Assembly: GCF_023017105.1 (NCBI RefSeq)
Contig: NZ_JALKEV010000011.1
Coordinates: 101,174 to 165,173 of the forward strand
Origin: Halalkalibacter sp. APA_J-10(15)
GTDB taxonomy: Bacteria; Bacillota; Bacilli; Bacillales; Bacillaceae_D
Length of the DNA stretch: 64,000 nucleotides
Reading direction: 5' to 3'
A program made the translations under genes and the position numbers. The notes beneath the pieces are model-generated. The model was given only the letters and a program-made list of their open reading frames with translations, had not been told where the DNA came from and searched no databases. The first letter of the stretch is position 1. Each line of letters begins with the position of its first letter. Shown here in pieces: positions 7,230 to 16,227 of the stretch.

Positions 7230-8612
7230 ATGAAAGCAGAGCAGCTCGATTTTACACAGGGACCCATCTTAAAGAAGATGATTATCTTTTCATGGCCGAT
7301 TTTTTTGAGCAATGGTTTACAATCCTCCTATCAATTAATTGATTCCATCTGGGTTGGAAACTTGTTAGGGGCTAATGCGTTAGCTGCGATTACGATTTCA
7401 GCAACGGTGATCTTTACGATTTTAAGCTTTATTATTGGATTAAATGGTGCGACATTAACGGTTATAAGTCAGCGTAAAGGGGCAAAAGATGAGAAAGGAC
7501 TGAAGGAGTCCTTAAATGCGTTTGTCTTTGTTCTTGGGACATTAACAGTATTATTAGGATTTATTGGCTTCTTTTTTTCTGGGGCGATTTTACGATTGCT
7601 CGGGACACCTGAGCCTGTCCTTCCACTAGCCCAATCTTATTTACAGATTAACTTTGTCGGTATTTTATTTTTATTTGGCTATAATTTTATTGGTACTGTT
7701 CTAAGAGCGATGGGAGATAGTCGTACACCTGTCCGTTTTATTTTCATCGCTGTGTTATTAAATGCCGCACTTGATCCATTGTTTATTCATGTGCTTAATT
7801 TAGGAATTGATGGAGCTGCTTATGCGACAATTGTCGCGCAGGGAACAGCTTTTGTCTATGGTCTATGGTTTTCAATAAAGAAAGCGGGTATTCCGTTTCA
7901 AGTGCCAACATGGCCGGATCGTAATTACTTCATCGTGTTGTTTAAAATGGGTTTACCTGCTGGACTTTCGATGATGACTATTTCAGCAGGGATTTTAGCG
8001 ATTATGAGTGTCGTCACGAGCTATGGAGAAGATGTTGTTGCTGGATTTGGTGCTGCTCAACGCTTAGATAGCTATATTATGCTACCTGCATTAACGTTAG
8101 GTTCAGCTGTTAATAGTATGGCAGGGCAAAATATCGGTGCTAGACTGTGGAAACGAGTAGATGAAATAGCGAAAAAAGCTGTAGGATTAATTGTTGTCGT
8201 CTCATTTATAATTAGTTTGATTGTCTTTGTTAGTGCGAGGCCACTTATTCAAATGTTTATCCAGGACGAGCAAACGGTTGATTTTGGTACGATGTACGTT
8301 CAGACGATCGCGTTCTTCTACCCTTTTTTAGGCATTAATTTTGTTTTAAATGGGGTCGCACGTGCTGCGGGTGCAATGTTTCCTATATTAATGCTAAATA
8401 TCATTTCATTCTGGCTGCTTAGATACCCATTAACAGCATTGTTTTCGCACTTTTTAGGTGAGAATGGGATTGCGGTTGGAATGGGAGTTAGTTTTATTGT
8501 GAGTAGTTTTTTTGCAATCGGCTATTATTTCCACGGAAATTGGCGAAAGATTAGTGAAGACATTGCTGAACGGACATCGAAGGATACGACAAGAAATAAG
8601 GAGAAGTTATAA
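7230..8612 (+). CDS. MATE family efflux transporter
   Basis: 460 aa with about 12 hydrophobic segments in two six-helix halves, the layout of Na+ or H+ coupled multidrug exporters. Family signs include FSWPIFLSNGLQS in helix 1, VGNLLGANALAAITIS in helix 2, GTVLRAMGDSRTP after helix 5, and the second-half equivalent NGVARAAGAMFP. ATG at 7230 follows GGAAAG. It is part of a tight run with the OsmC gene upstream and the YczE-like gene, which starts 2 bp after its stop. Substrate unknown. Confidence 0.93.
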   Translation: MKAEQLDFTQGPILKKMIIFSWPIFLSNGLQSSYQLIDSIWVGNLLGANALAAITISATVIFTILSFIIGLNGATLTVISQRKGAKDEKGLKESLNAFVFVLGTLTVLLGFIGFFFSGAILRLLGTPEPVLPLAQSYLQINFVGILFLFGYNFIGTVLRAMGDSRTPVRFIFIAVLLNAALDPLFIHVLNLGIDGAAYATIVAQGTAFVYGLWFSIKKAGIPFQVPTWPDRNYFIVLFKMGLPAGLSMMTISAGILAIMSVVTSYGEDVVAGFGAAQRLDSYIMLPALTLGSAVNSMAGQNIGARLWKRVDEIAKKAVGLIVVVSFIISLIVFVSARPLIQMFIQDEQTVDFGTMYVQTIAFFYPFLGINFVLNGVARAAGAMFPILMLNIISFWLLRYPLTALFSHFLGENGIAVGMGVSFIVSSFFAIGYYFHGNWRKISEDIAERTSKDTTRNKEKL

Positions 8613-8614
8613 CG

Positions 8615-9241
8615 ATGAATGCTTTTACAATAAGAATTCTAAGCTATGTCGGTGGGTTATTTATCGTTTCATTTGGAATATCGTTAACGATTATATCTGG
8701 ATTAGGCACGGGCGCTTGGGATGCTTTAAATGTTGGTTTAGCAAATATGACGACATATACTGTCGGCAATTGGGTTATTTTTATTGGTGTTGCATTAATT
8801 TTTCTAAATGCTTTACTTACAAAATCAAAGCCTGAATTATTTTCAATTGTTACGATTTTCGTTTTAGGATATTTTATCGATTTTTGGTTGTTGTATATTT
8901 TTTCTAATACTTTTTTTGCAACTTTTCTATTACAGCTCATTGTTCTATGTTTAGGTATTGTCATTATTGCCTTTGGCGCCTCCATCTATTTACAAGCTAA
9001 GTTTGCCCGTATTCCGGTTGATGGATTGATGTTTGCGATTAAAGGTTTGCTAAAGGTGAACTTTTTAATTGCCAAAACAGTTACAGAAGTTCTTGCATTA
9101 GCGATTGCCTATTTCGTTGGCGGACCGATTGGATTAGGAACGATCTTAGTTACCGTTTTAATTGGACCGTTGATTCAATGGTTTTATCCAAGGGTTGAGA
9201 AGAAAATCAAATGGGATGAAATGGAAAAAAGGCATAATTGA
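8615..9241 (+). CDS. YczE/YyaS/YitT family membrane protein
   Basis: 208 aa with five to six membrane segments. The N-terminal SLTIISGLGTGAWDALNVGLA stretch is the conserved glycine-rich signature of this family (GLG..pwD.l..gl), and the C-terminal GGPIGLGTILVTVLIGPLIQWF stretch is also typical. ATG at 8615 sits behind AAGGAGAAG, which lies inside the end of the MATE gene, so translation is probably coupled. Members are uncharacterised integral membrane proteins; YczE is linked to surfactin-type antibiotic production in B. subtilis. Confidence 0.85.
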   Translation: MNAFTIRILSYVGGLFIVSFGISLTIISGLGTGAWDALNVGLANMTTYTVGNWVIFIGVALIFLNALLTKSKPELFSIVTIFVLGYFIDFWLLYIFSNTFFATFLLQLIVLCLGIVIIAFGASIYLQAKFARIPVDGLMFAIKGLLKVNFLIAKTVTEVLALAIAYFVGGPIGLGTILVTVLIGPLIQWFYPRVEKKIKWDEMEKRHN

Positions 9242-9244
9242 CGA

Positions 9245-9290
9245 TAAGGTCAGTGAAAAAGGAGGAGTCATACTTTTTTACTGGCCTTTT
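9245..9290 (+). terminator. Intrinsic terminator after the MATE/YczE operon
   Basis: AAGGTCAGTGAAAAA pairs with TTTTTTACTGGCCTTTT around a GGAGGAGTCA loop, directly after the YczE-like stop codon. Confidence 0.75.
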
Positions 9291-9359
9291 GATGGATAAT
9301 ATCTTTTTCCTCTGTTCAAACTACTCACAAAAGAGTTTAGATTGAAGGAGGAGTGTACG

Positions 9360-10175
9360 ATGAAACGTGTACTCATATTGTTCATTGTTATATTGTCTGT
9401 TATCGTGTCTCCGATTCATATGTTAGCTGAATCAGAAGACGACAAGACGAAAGAGAAAGAAAACAACTTTGATGTTCCTGATACCGTCATAAAAATCGGT
9501 AAGGAAAATACGTATACGAACCCTACACAAGATTTACCTTATTTGCAGCCGAGTGAGCTTGCCGAGGAATTAATGGGTACAACGGACATTACAATTGAGA
9601 ATCCTGATTTAGTCAAATTATTAAATGAATCGACGATCCAGTATTCAAAATTAGCAATTGGCTTTCGAGCATCGATTTATTTAGGTGAATGGCCTTTATC
9701 GTATCAATCTGATAGTACTGAAGTGAATTGGCAGCATCAGAAAATAAATACGAACTTTGTCGATAATCGTGGTGGGAACAGTTCAAAGAAACTATCCTAT
9801 TACCAGGAGCAGCAGAAGAAGTTTACGGGTGGTTTAACCGCAAAAATACCGAATAGTGATGCTGTAAAAAAAATGATGATGATTCATGCAGCAGAGGTAA
9901 CGAATTTACCACTTGCGTTTGAAACGGTCATTGGACAAGGGACGAGAAAGCAAAATGAGTATAATGTTCCTGCTAAGCAGGTTGGATATTTGTATAGTCA
10001 TGTTCCGGCGATTCATGAAAAAGGGAAAGTAACTTATGGTGAGGTGTATTTAACGTTTAAAGGTGGGAAAAGAAAACTCGAAGTGAAAAATGTAACTCAG
10101 CAAGGTGTCGGATCATGGATTCCTGTTCAAGATCATCTTTCGTTTACATTTATTTCTTCTAGTAAGCCACGGTAA
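9360..10175 (+). CDS. yfkD: YfkD-like secreted protein
   Basis: About 271 aa. ATG at 9360 was chosen because GAAGGAGGAG precedes it by 6 nt; the upstream TTG at 9342 overlaps that site. Residues 1-23 form a signal peptide (KRVLILFIVILSVIVSP, cleavage near MLAES). The rest is a soluble, mostly beta exported domain with no recognised catalytic motif. The convergent neighbour is yfkAB, the same pairing as in B. subtilis, which supports the name. Function unknown. Confidence 0.85.
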   Translation: MKRVLILFIVILSVIVSPIHMLAESEDDKTKEKENNFDVPDTVIKIGKENTYTNPTQDLPYLQPSELAEELMGTTDITIENPDLVKLLNESTIQYSKLAIGFRASIYLGEWPLSYQSDSTEVNWQHQKINTNFVDNRGGNSSKKLSYYQEQQKKFTGGLTAKIPNSDAVKKMMMIHAAEVTNLPLAFETVIGQGTRKQNEYNVPAKQVGYLYSHVPAIHEKGKVTYGEVYLTFKGGKRKLEVKNVTQQGVGSWIPVQDHLSFTFISSSKPR

Positions 10176-10221
10176 TGTTGTTTTTCGAGGAAGACGCGTT
10201 GCGAATATAGCCATGGAGGTG

Positions 10222-10255
10222 AACATCCAGTAAATAGAATGTTTTACTGGATGTT
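10222..10255. terminator. Shared hairpin between convergent yfkD and yfkAB
   Basis: AACATCCAGTAAA (10222-10234) pairs with TTTACTGGATGTT (10243-10255), a 13-bp perfect stem overlapping the yfkAB stop codon. The T-runs are short, so efficiency is uncertain. Confidence 0.6.
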
Positions 10256-11368
10256 TGATTTGCGTGTTTGAAAATCAACCGATGGATAATAAGCATCCTT
10301 AACGAGCGTATTCGGACCAAGACATTGTACGGCAGGGCAATGACAGTGGAGCGATTGTGCAAGTGCTGATTTAAGCCATGTGTCGTAAGAATCTTGCAGA
10401 CGTGTATGCTGGATGTTCCCAAGGGACGGCCCTTCATCACCGAAGTCAGTAACGATCACACTTCCATCAAAAATATTCACATTTAAACGTGAACGACCAT
10501 CTGGGTCATTTCGCACCGTGACATTCCTTGCATCATAAAGTCTCTTTAAAAGGTGTAGATCTTGCTCCTGCTCATTACATGGATAAAACGGTAACGTACC
10601 GAATAACATCCAGACGTCTTCATGACGTGTGTCAAGTAAGCGATGAATACCAGCGCGAATATCATCAAGAGAAGCGACCTCTAATGCACTTGCAAAGTCA
10701 CTTGGGTACATAGGGTGAACTTCATGACGTTGACAGCCCATTTCAACGATTTTCTCATGGATTTTTTCAAGGTGAGGGAGTGTTCGTTTATTAATCATCG
10801 TTTCCGCTGAGACGAGTACGCCTTCACTTGTTAGTGCTTTTGCATTTTCAATCATTCGATTATAAAGATTCTCTCGTTGCTCAAAGGTTGGCTTGCGTTC
10901 CATGACAGCAAAGCCAATTGAAGCAAAATCATCAACACTCCCATAATTATAGGATATATGCAGAACGTCTAAATAAGGAATGATCTTTTTATATCGTTTT
11001 AAATCAAGGGTTAAATTCGAATTGATTTGCGTACGAATTCCACGTTCATGTGCATATTTGAGAAGTGGTACGACATATTGATCGACCGATTTCATCGAAA
11101 GCATCGGCTCTCCACCTGTTATGCTAATGGAGCGAAGCGTTGGAATCTCATCAAGCCTTTTAATTAACAAATTTAAAGGAAGTGGATCGGGATCCTTCGT
11201 CTGCAATGTATAACCAACAGCACAATGCTCACAGCGCATATTGCATAAGGTTGTTGTTGTAAATTCAATGTTTGTTAAGGCCATTTTGCCGTATTCTTTT
11301 ATATCTTCATACGCCTCCCACGGATCATGGTTAGGCGTAATCGCTTGTTTCGTATGTATCACTACCAT
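10244..11368 (-). CDS. yfkAB: Radical SAM protein YfkAB
   Basis: 374 aa from ATG at 11368, behind AAAGGAGCACG; the frame is open further upstream but without a start site. The radical SAM cluster motif is Cys42-Cys46-Cys49 in TLCNMRCEHC, followed by the SAM-binding GGEP. Near the C-terminus HCHCPAVQC gives a second Cys motif (CxCxxxxC), which marks the YfkAB subgroup and could bind an auxiliary cluster. The substrate is unknown. It is convergent with yfkD and divergent from the gene at 11498. Confidence 0.92.
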   Translation of the reverse strand: MVVIHTKQAITPNHDPWEAYEDIKEYGKMALTNIEFTTTTLCNMRCEHCAVGYTLQTKDPDPLPLNLLIKRLDEIPTLRSISITGGEPMLSMKSVDQYVVPLLKYAHERGIRTQINSNLTLDLKRYKKIIPYLDVLHISYNYGSVDDFASIGFAVMERKPTFEQRENLYNRMIENAKALTSEGVLVSAETMINKRTLPHLEKIHEKIVEMGCQRHEVHPMYPSDFASALEVASLDDIRAGIHRLLDTRHEDVWMLFGTLPFYPCNEQEQDLHLLKRLYDARNVTVRNDPDGRSRLNVNIFDGSVIVTDFGDEGPSLGNIQHTRLQDSYDTWLKSALAQSLHCHCPAVQCLGPNTLVKDAYYPSVDFQTRKSNIQ

Positions 11369-11497
11369 CGTGCTCCTTTCCACTCTAATCATAACGTAAA
11401 ACAAGAGATATGACGAGTGGTAGACAAAGGGTGATTGTTTCAAGAGTCTATGTTTGTTACAATTTAAAAGAATTTGAGCGAATAGAGGAGAGAAAGC

Positions 11498-11683
11498 ATG
11501 AAACAAGAAGGAAAGCAAATGGACGAGTTGCACGAGAGACTTCACACGGTTTTACATGTATTAGATGAGATTGATCCAGAAGAGGCAGGTGTGAAGGAAA
11601 TTGATCGCGTGCTTGCAATGTTAGATGATATTGAAGAAAAGTGTAAGCAATTTCGCAAAGGCTGGCAACAAAAAGGAGAATAA
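11498..11683 (+). CDS. SE1561-family small protein
   Basis: 61 aa, acidic and helical (LHERLHTVLHVLDEIDPEE, then IDRVLAMLDDIEEKCKQFRKG). The pattern of LD.IDPe and DRvL.MLD.iE.KC.qF is that of the conserved SE1561 family of Firmicutes, of unknown function. ATG at 11498 follows GAGGAGAGAAAGC. The phosphatase gene starts 5 bp after its stop, with AAAAGGAG inside the end of this gene, so the two form an operon. Confidence 0.75.
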   Translation: MKQEGKQMDELHERLHTVLHVLDEIDPEEAGVKEIDRVLAMLDDIEEKCKQFRKGWQQKGE

Positions 11684-11687
11684 ATAG

Positions 11688-12323
11688 ATGAAGCTGTACT
11701 TGATTCGACATGGTGAATCAGAGGGGAATTCTTTAGGAAGAATCCAAGGTCAGGAAGAATACCATTTAACGGTCAACGGACGAAAGCAAGCGGAGTTGGT
11801 TGGACGCTATATAAAAGAAAAGCACATTGCTCATTTGTATAGTAGTGACTTAATTCGAGCGTGGGATACAGCATCGCTCATTTCTAATCATATCGATGTG
11901 AAACCAGTGAAAGCTCAAGATGTTCGTGAAATTCATTTAGGTCCATTACAAAATTTAACGCGGACCGAGATTTATGAGAAGTATCCCGATGTTATTGAGA
12001 CGTCAATTATTTTATCAGGAATCGAAGGGACAGAATCAGCTCAGTCGATTACAGATCGATGTCGCCACTTTCTCTCAGAGATGCTCAAGAAGCATATGAA
12101 TGAACATGTTGCGGTTGTCTCACATGGCGGATTTCTAAGTATCTTTTTAATGTATATTATTGTTGGTGATCAATGGCCGAAGCATAAGCGTCCATTTCAA
12201 TTGTCGAATACGAGTGTGACAAGTATTGAATGGCGAGAAGGAAAGTATTCACCTCTTATTCATTATACGAACAAAACCGATCACCTGCTCATGAATGAAA
12301 CAAGTGGTAAGGGGCTTTTGTAA
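11688..12323 (+). CDS. Histidine phosphatase (phosphoglycerate mutase-like)
   Basis: 211 aa with the phosphoacceptor signature LIRHGESEGN (Arg7, His8, Glu10) and the second catalytic histidine in VVSHGGF near residue 145. The SDLIRAWDTA stretch is the conserved second helix. Cytoplasmic phosphomonoesterase; alpha-ribazole phosphatase, PhoE-like and sugar phosphatase activities all occur in the family and cannot be told apart here. Second gene of an operon with the SE1561-like gene; a terminator follows. Confidence 0.9.
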   Translation: MKLYLIRHGESEGNSLGRIQGQEEYHLTVNGRKQAELVGRYIKEKHIAHLYSSDLIRAWDTASLISNHIDVKPVKAQDVREIHLGPLQNLTRTEIYEKYPDVIETSIILSGIEGTESAQSITDRCRHFLSEMLKKHMNEHVAVVSHGGFLSIFLMYIIVGDQWPKHKRPFQLSNTSVTSIEWREGKYSPLIHYTNKTDHLLMNETSGKGLL

Positions 12324-12340
12324 GAGAGCTGGGGAATATG

Positions 12341-12390
12341 AAGGACATTGAAAAGTGAATGTTTTCAATGTCCTCATGTCTATTCCTTTT
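12341..12390 (+). terminator. Intrinsic terminator
   Basis: AGGACATTGAAAA pairs with TTTTCAATGTCCT around GTGAATG, followed after a short gap by a T-rich tract (CCTTTTTCTTTT). Confidence 0.75.
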
Positions 12391-12465
12391 TCTTTTCTTT
12401 CATAGGCTTCTCGCTTTATAATAGAGGATAGTAAGAACTTTATAGATGGAAAGGGAGATCTGATG

Positions 12466-14010
12466 ATGGGTATGGAGAAGCTTCAGGAGAGTATGTATAA
12501 GCTAATTGTGGAAACGTCTACAAATCTACCAAATGATGTGCGACGTGCGATTGTAGCAGCAAAGGCAAAAGAGAATGCGGGAACTCGTGCTGCACTTTCT
12601 TTGAAAACGATAACAGATAATATTAGTATGGCGGATGAGAACATCTCACCGATTTGTCAGGATACGGGGATGCCTACATTTGAGGTTAAAGTACCTGTAG
12701 GTGTCAATCAAATTGAAATGAAAAAAGCAATCTATGCAGCGATTGAACAGGCGACAGCTGACGGGAAGCTACGACCGAATTCAGTCGATTCATTAACAGG
12801 AAAAAATAGTGGTAATAACCTTGGTGGTGGTACGCCTGTTATTCATTTTGAGCAATGGGAAAAGGAAGTTATTGATGTTCGCCTTATTCTTAAAGGTGGT
12901 GGCTGTGAGAACAAAAATGTTCAATACAGCTTGCCACAAGAATTAGAAGGATTAGGTCGTGCCGGTCGTGATTTAGATGGTATTCGTAAATGTATTATGC
13001 ACTCGGTCTATCAAGCGCAAGGACAAGGCTGTAGTGCAGGATTTATTGGAGTCGGTATCGGAGGAGATCGTACGACAAGCTACTCATTGGCAAAGGAGCA
13101 GTTGTTCCGTACAGTCGATGACGTGAATGAAAATGAAGATTTACGCAAGCTAGAAGAATATGTGTTAGATAATGCCAACAAGCTTGGTATTGGAACGATG
13201 GGCTTTGGTGGAGAAGCGACGCTGTTAGGCTGTAAGATCGGTGCGATGAATCGTTTACCAGCAAGCTTCTTCGTATCGGTAGCATACAATTGCTGGGCGT
13301 ATCGCCGGTTAGGTGTTGTGTTAGATCAACAATCAGGCGATATTGTTGATTGGTTGTATAAGGATGACGAAACGGTTGATTTGGAACAAGCGTCAAAAGA
13401 AGTTGCTGTAGCAGAAGCGACGGATGAGGTTCGTGAGGTCGTACTAGAAGCACCTATTACTGAGGAACAAATTCGTGAGCTGAAAGTAGGAGATGTCGTT
13501 GTTATTAATGGCATGATGCACACAGGAAGAGATGCGATTCATCATCATCTAATGGAACATGACGCGCCAATTGATCTTAATGGACAAATTATTTATCATT
13601 GTGGTCCAGTTATGATGAAGGACGACGAGGAAAACTGGCACGTTAAGGCGGCAGGTCCGACGACAAGTATTCGTGAAGAACCGTACCAAGGAGATATTAT
13701 GAAAAAATTTGGTATCCGTGCGGTTATCGGAAAAGGTGGTATGGGACCAAAAACGTTGAAGGCACTTGGAGAGCATGGAGGCGTTTATTTAAATGCGATC
13801 GGCGGTGCAGCACAATACTATGCAGACTGTATTAAGGAAGTAAAAGGTGTTGACCTAATGGAATTTGGTATTCCAGAAGCAATGTGGCACCTTGAAGTAG
13901 AAGGCTTTGCAGCGATTGTCACAATGGATTCACATGGAAACAGCTTACATGCTGATGTCGATAAGACGTCATTAGAGAAGCTTGAACAGTTTAAAGAGCG
14001 AGTGTTTTAA
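12466..14010 (+). CDS. Class I fumarate hydratase (fused alpha/beta, Fe-S)
   Basis: Interconverts fumarate and malate in the TCA cycle using an oxygen-sensitive [4Fe-4S] cluster. 514 aa with the alpha domain (about 1-285) and beta domain (about 330-514) in one chain. The probable cluster cysteines are Cys64 (SPICQDTG), Cys189 (GQGCSAG) and Cys256 (LLGCKIG). VIGKGGMGPKT in the beta domain is a conserved substrate loop. ATG at 12466 is 8 nt from GGGAG; ATG at 12463 or 12472 are alternatives. Bacilli more often rely on the class II enzyme FumC; whether one is present elsewhere cannot be seen. Confidence 0.93.
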   Translation: MGMEKLQESMYKLIVETSTNLPNDVRRAIVAAKAKENAGTRAALSLKTITDNISMADENISPICQDTGMPTFEVKVPVGVNQIEMKKAIYAAIEQATADGKLRPNSVDSLTGKNSGNNLGGGTPVIHFEQWEKEVIDVRLILKGGGCENKNVQYSLPQELEGLGRAGRDLDGIRKCIMHSVYQAQGQGCSAGFIGVGIGGDRTTSYSLAKEQLFRTVDDVNENEDLRKLEEYVLDNANKLGIGTMGFGGEATLLGCKIGAMNRLPASFFVSVAYNCWAYRRLGVVLDQQSGDIVDWLYKDDETVDLEQASKEVAVAEATDEVREVVLEAPITEEQIRELKVGDVVVINGMMHTGRDAIHHHLMEHDAPIDLNGQIIYHCGPVMMKDDEENWHVKAAGPTTSIREEPYQGDIMKKFGIRAVIGKGGMGPKTLKALGEHGGVYLNAIGGAAQYYADCIKEVKGVDLMEFGIPEAMWHLEVEGFAAIVTMDSHGNSLHADVDKTSLEKLEQFKERVF

Positions 14011-14297
14011 CGATAAGTATAGGTTGAATAAGAGGTGCTCCTGATGGGGCATTTCTTTTTTGTTATAAGAGCAAAATAAGACCAGAATAAGGAATTAAGG
14101 CATAAATAGAGAAATGAGAAACCGTAATGATGTGAAATAGAGAGAATAGAGGAATGATGAACCGACTATTAGAGTGTGCTGTCTGAGGAGTAATTTTAAT
14201 GGTTCTTCTTTTGAGTGGAACGCTTTGTCTAGTCTCAGCTTTAATACATAAAGAATGAGCAGGAATGGCACTATAAAAGAAAAAAGGAGTTGAAAGC

Positions 14298-15095
14298 ATG
14301 GAAAAGAGATTGTTCGTTATCGTGCTTAGTTTTCTGTTCATTTGTGTTCTCACTCCATATGCTTTTGCCTATGAAGAGACGATCTACAATTGGAGTTATA
14401 AACCAGAAAAGGATCAAAAACCTGTAACAACAGAGACTCATTACATAGAGTTGCTTGAACAAACAGGTGGTTTTTTTATCGGTGATACGAGTCAGAAAGA
14501 GTTGTATTTAACGTTTGATAACGGCTACGAAAATGGGTATACCGAGGTCATATTAGATGTATTGAAGGAAAAACAAGTACCAGCAGCCTTTTTTGTGACG
14601 GGGCATTATTTAGAGGATGCTTCAGATCTTGTCATTAGAATGGCTGAGGAGGGGCACATTGTTGGAAACCATTCTTGGTATCACCCAAGCTTACCAAAGG
14701 TTGGCGATGGACGACTTTTTAATGAATTGAATAACGTAAAGGAACGGTTTACGGAGCTAACAGGCGTCAAGGAGATGCACTATTTACGTCCGCCTAGAGG
14801 AGAGTTTAGTGAACGTTCTCTCACACTTTCGCAAAAGTTGGGCTATACAAACGTATTCTGGTCGGTGGCCTATAAAGATTGGGAGATTGACAAGCAAAAG
14901 GGGGAAGATTATGCCTATGAACAAATTATGAAACGAATCCATCCAGGGGCAATTATGCTCATCCATTCCGTTTCAAGCGACAATGCTAAAGCATTACCAC
15001 GAGTCATTGATGACCTAAGGGAACAAGGGTATGTCTTTAAAAGCTTGGATGATCTCATGCTGCAGAAGCAGCTTGAGACATTACCGTTTCCTTGA
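14298..15095 (+). CDS. pdaA: Muramic delta-lactam de-N-acetylase PdaA (spore cortex)
   Basis: Removes the N-acetyl group from muramic acid so that muramic-delta-lactam can form in the spore cortex, a step needed for germination. 265 aa: signal peptide 1-24, then a NodB polysaccharide deacetylase fold. Motif 1 is TFDNGYENG (72-80), with the Asn characteristic of PdaA instead of the usual Asp; motif 2 is HSWYHP (His125, His129); RPPRGEFS and IMLIHSVS follow. ATG at 14298 is behind AAAAAGGAG. Presumably made in the forespore, but I could not assign a sigma-G promoter with confidence. Confidence 0.93.
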   Translation: MEKRLFVIVLSFLFICVLTPYAFAYEETIYNWSYKPEKDQKPVTTETHYIELLEQTGGFFIGDTSQKELYLTFDNGYENGYTEVILDVLKEKQVPAAFFVTGHYLEDASDLVIRMAEEGHIVGNHSWYHPSLPKVGDGRLFNELNNVKERFTELTGVKEMHYLRPPRGEFSERSLTLSQKLGYTNVFWSVAYKDWEIDKQKGEDYAYEQIMKRIHPGAIMLIHSVSSDNAKALPRVIDDLREQGYVFKSLDDLMLQKQLETLPFP

Positions 15096-15210
15096 AGAAG
15101 CTAAGGAGAGTCAAAGAAAAAGAGCATCGGATTCTAATTATTATATCGGTCGTCATTCCGATAATTTTGGAAAAACCGAAAGGGATCGCAAATCACGTGC
15201 TCCTCTATAC

Positions 15211-15337
15211 GGTTCCTCATTCCTCTATTTGAGCTAAATGAGTTCAAAAGGAGTCATAAAAGCCAAAATAGCGGAATGAGAATTACATTTTCATTTTAGA
15301 ATGCGATTTTTCTCTGAATTAGAGGAATGAGGATTAC
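15211..15337. repeat. Repeat family C cluster
   Basis: Three units of a short palindromic element: GGTTCCTCATTCCTCTATTT, then AATAGCGGAATGAGAATTAC, then TTAGAGGAATGAGGATTAC. The first and later units are inverted with respect to each other and can form a long-range hairpin. The same words recur at 49371 and 56651. Confidence 0.7.
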
Positions 15338-15450
15338 TTTTGTTGGTACTTTGCAAGTAGTTTCGCAAAAGCTGTCGTTTACGCTCGATACACACAAAAC
15401 CATTTTCATTAATATTTAATTCTATTAACGGCTTCGCATAACGCTTTTAA

Positions 15451-15495
15451 GGGCACGAAAAAAATTAAAACCCAAACTTTTTCAGTGCCCTTTTT
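15451..15495 (+). terminator. Terminator derived from repeat family A
   Basis: GGGCACGAAAAA pairs with CTTTTTCAGTGCCC, followed by TTTTTCTT. It looks like the end of a family A repeat that now serves as a terminator downstream of pdaA; the complementary strand could also stop the GAF gene transcript. Confidence 0.65.
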
Positions 15496-15500
15496 CTTAT

Positions 15501-15863
15501 TTAATTGGCAAAGCTTTCTTGACCGATTGCTGTAGCGATGGTCTCAAGCGTACTAACATCTGTTACATCAAATGCGATTGGCTGGCGACTTCTTACGATG
15601 AGCATGCCGATTTCCTCATCAGACGAATTGGTTATAGGGAATTTTAGTTCTCCGTTACATTCCCATTTTAAATCATCTTCAAAGGACGAAGCGGCGACAA
15701 GCTTATGATCGAGCTGCTCGTAAATATAGATTCCGGCCCAATCAATGTACAGAACTTGCTCGACTAAGCTTTCCACTGTTTTCTCAAAAATAGTTTGCAT
15801 ACTTTCCTTCTTATAAACTTGTGCCATAATTTGTAATGAGGCAATATCTGTAGGTATTGACAC
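15501..15863 (-). CDS. GAF domain-containing protein
   Basis: 120 aa, essentially one GAF domain. YIDWAGIYIYEQLDHKLVAAS is the central strand pair, ELKFPI and IGMLIVRSRQPIAF the core strands, and the last helix is VSTLETIATAIGQESF. GAF domains bind small ligands or haem. The cysteines of methionine-(R)-sulfoxide reductase are not present; the only Cys is Cys69 in KWECNGEL. ATG at 15863 lies behind AGGAGAGATAACG. Ligand unknown; no linked output domain. Confidence 0.75.
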   Translation of the reverse strand: MSIPTDIASLQIMAQVYKKESMQTIFEKTVESLVEQVLYIDWAGIYIYEQLDHKLVAASSFEDDLKWECNGELKFPITNSSDEEIGMLIVRSRQPIAFDVTDVSTLETIATAIGQESFAN

Positions 15864-16218
15864 GTTATCTCTCCTTTATTTGTTTCTGCTGTATCTATTT
15901 TATCAGAGGTAAAGAGGAAAGAGGTCTAGTAAGTTTAGGAAGATTTCGTAGATATATAGAAAGTGGCACCTTTCTGTAGAAGAAAAGTAAACTGAGTTCA
16001 TAGAAAATTGGAAGGATTTCATTCCTAGCTCTTAGCGGAACTGTGCACCAAACAGGAGATAGATGCAGGATTGTGAGAGTATAGAGGAGAAATGTGCATC
16101 AAACCGGAGATAGGTGCAGGCTTAAGTTAATATCATGCTCTTTTCATTTGACCTATGCTGATAGCTTTAAATGATGTCGACTTCTTATGCTATAATAAGA
16201 AGAATTGTGTGATCGGAG
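15864..16218. other. Intergenic stretch with a tandem 51-bp-spaced repeat
   Basis: About 355 bp without a gene. It contains two copies of a 29-bp word (see 16042-16121). A TATAAT-like hexamer at about 16191 may belong to the promoter of the methyltransferase gene. Confidence 0.5.
16042..16121. repeat. Short direct repeat (family D)
   Basis: TGTGCACCAAACAGGAGATA-GATGCAGGA (16042-16070) recurs as TGTGCATCAAACCGGAGATA-GGTGCAGGC (16093-16121), 25 of 29 positions alike, with a period of 51 bp. Each unit begins and ends in GTGCA/TGCA words. Confidence 0.7.
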
Positions 16219-16227
16219 TTGAGTAGG

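Larger units (their letters stand above)
15096..15500. other. Intergenic stretch with repeat C and a terminator
   Basis: About 400 bp between convergent pdaA and the GAF gene. It holds palindromic family C units (15211-15337) and a truncated family A end that acts as a terminator (15451-15495). No gene is seen. Confidence 0.6.

Noticed and set aside
13043-13453. 136-codon minus-strand frame inside the fumarase gene
   Set aside because: Lies fully opposite a strongly supported gene, has no ribosome-binding site and a composition expected of an antisense shadow.
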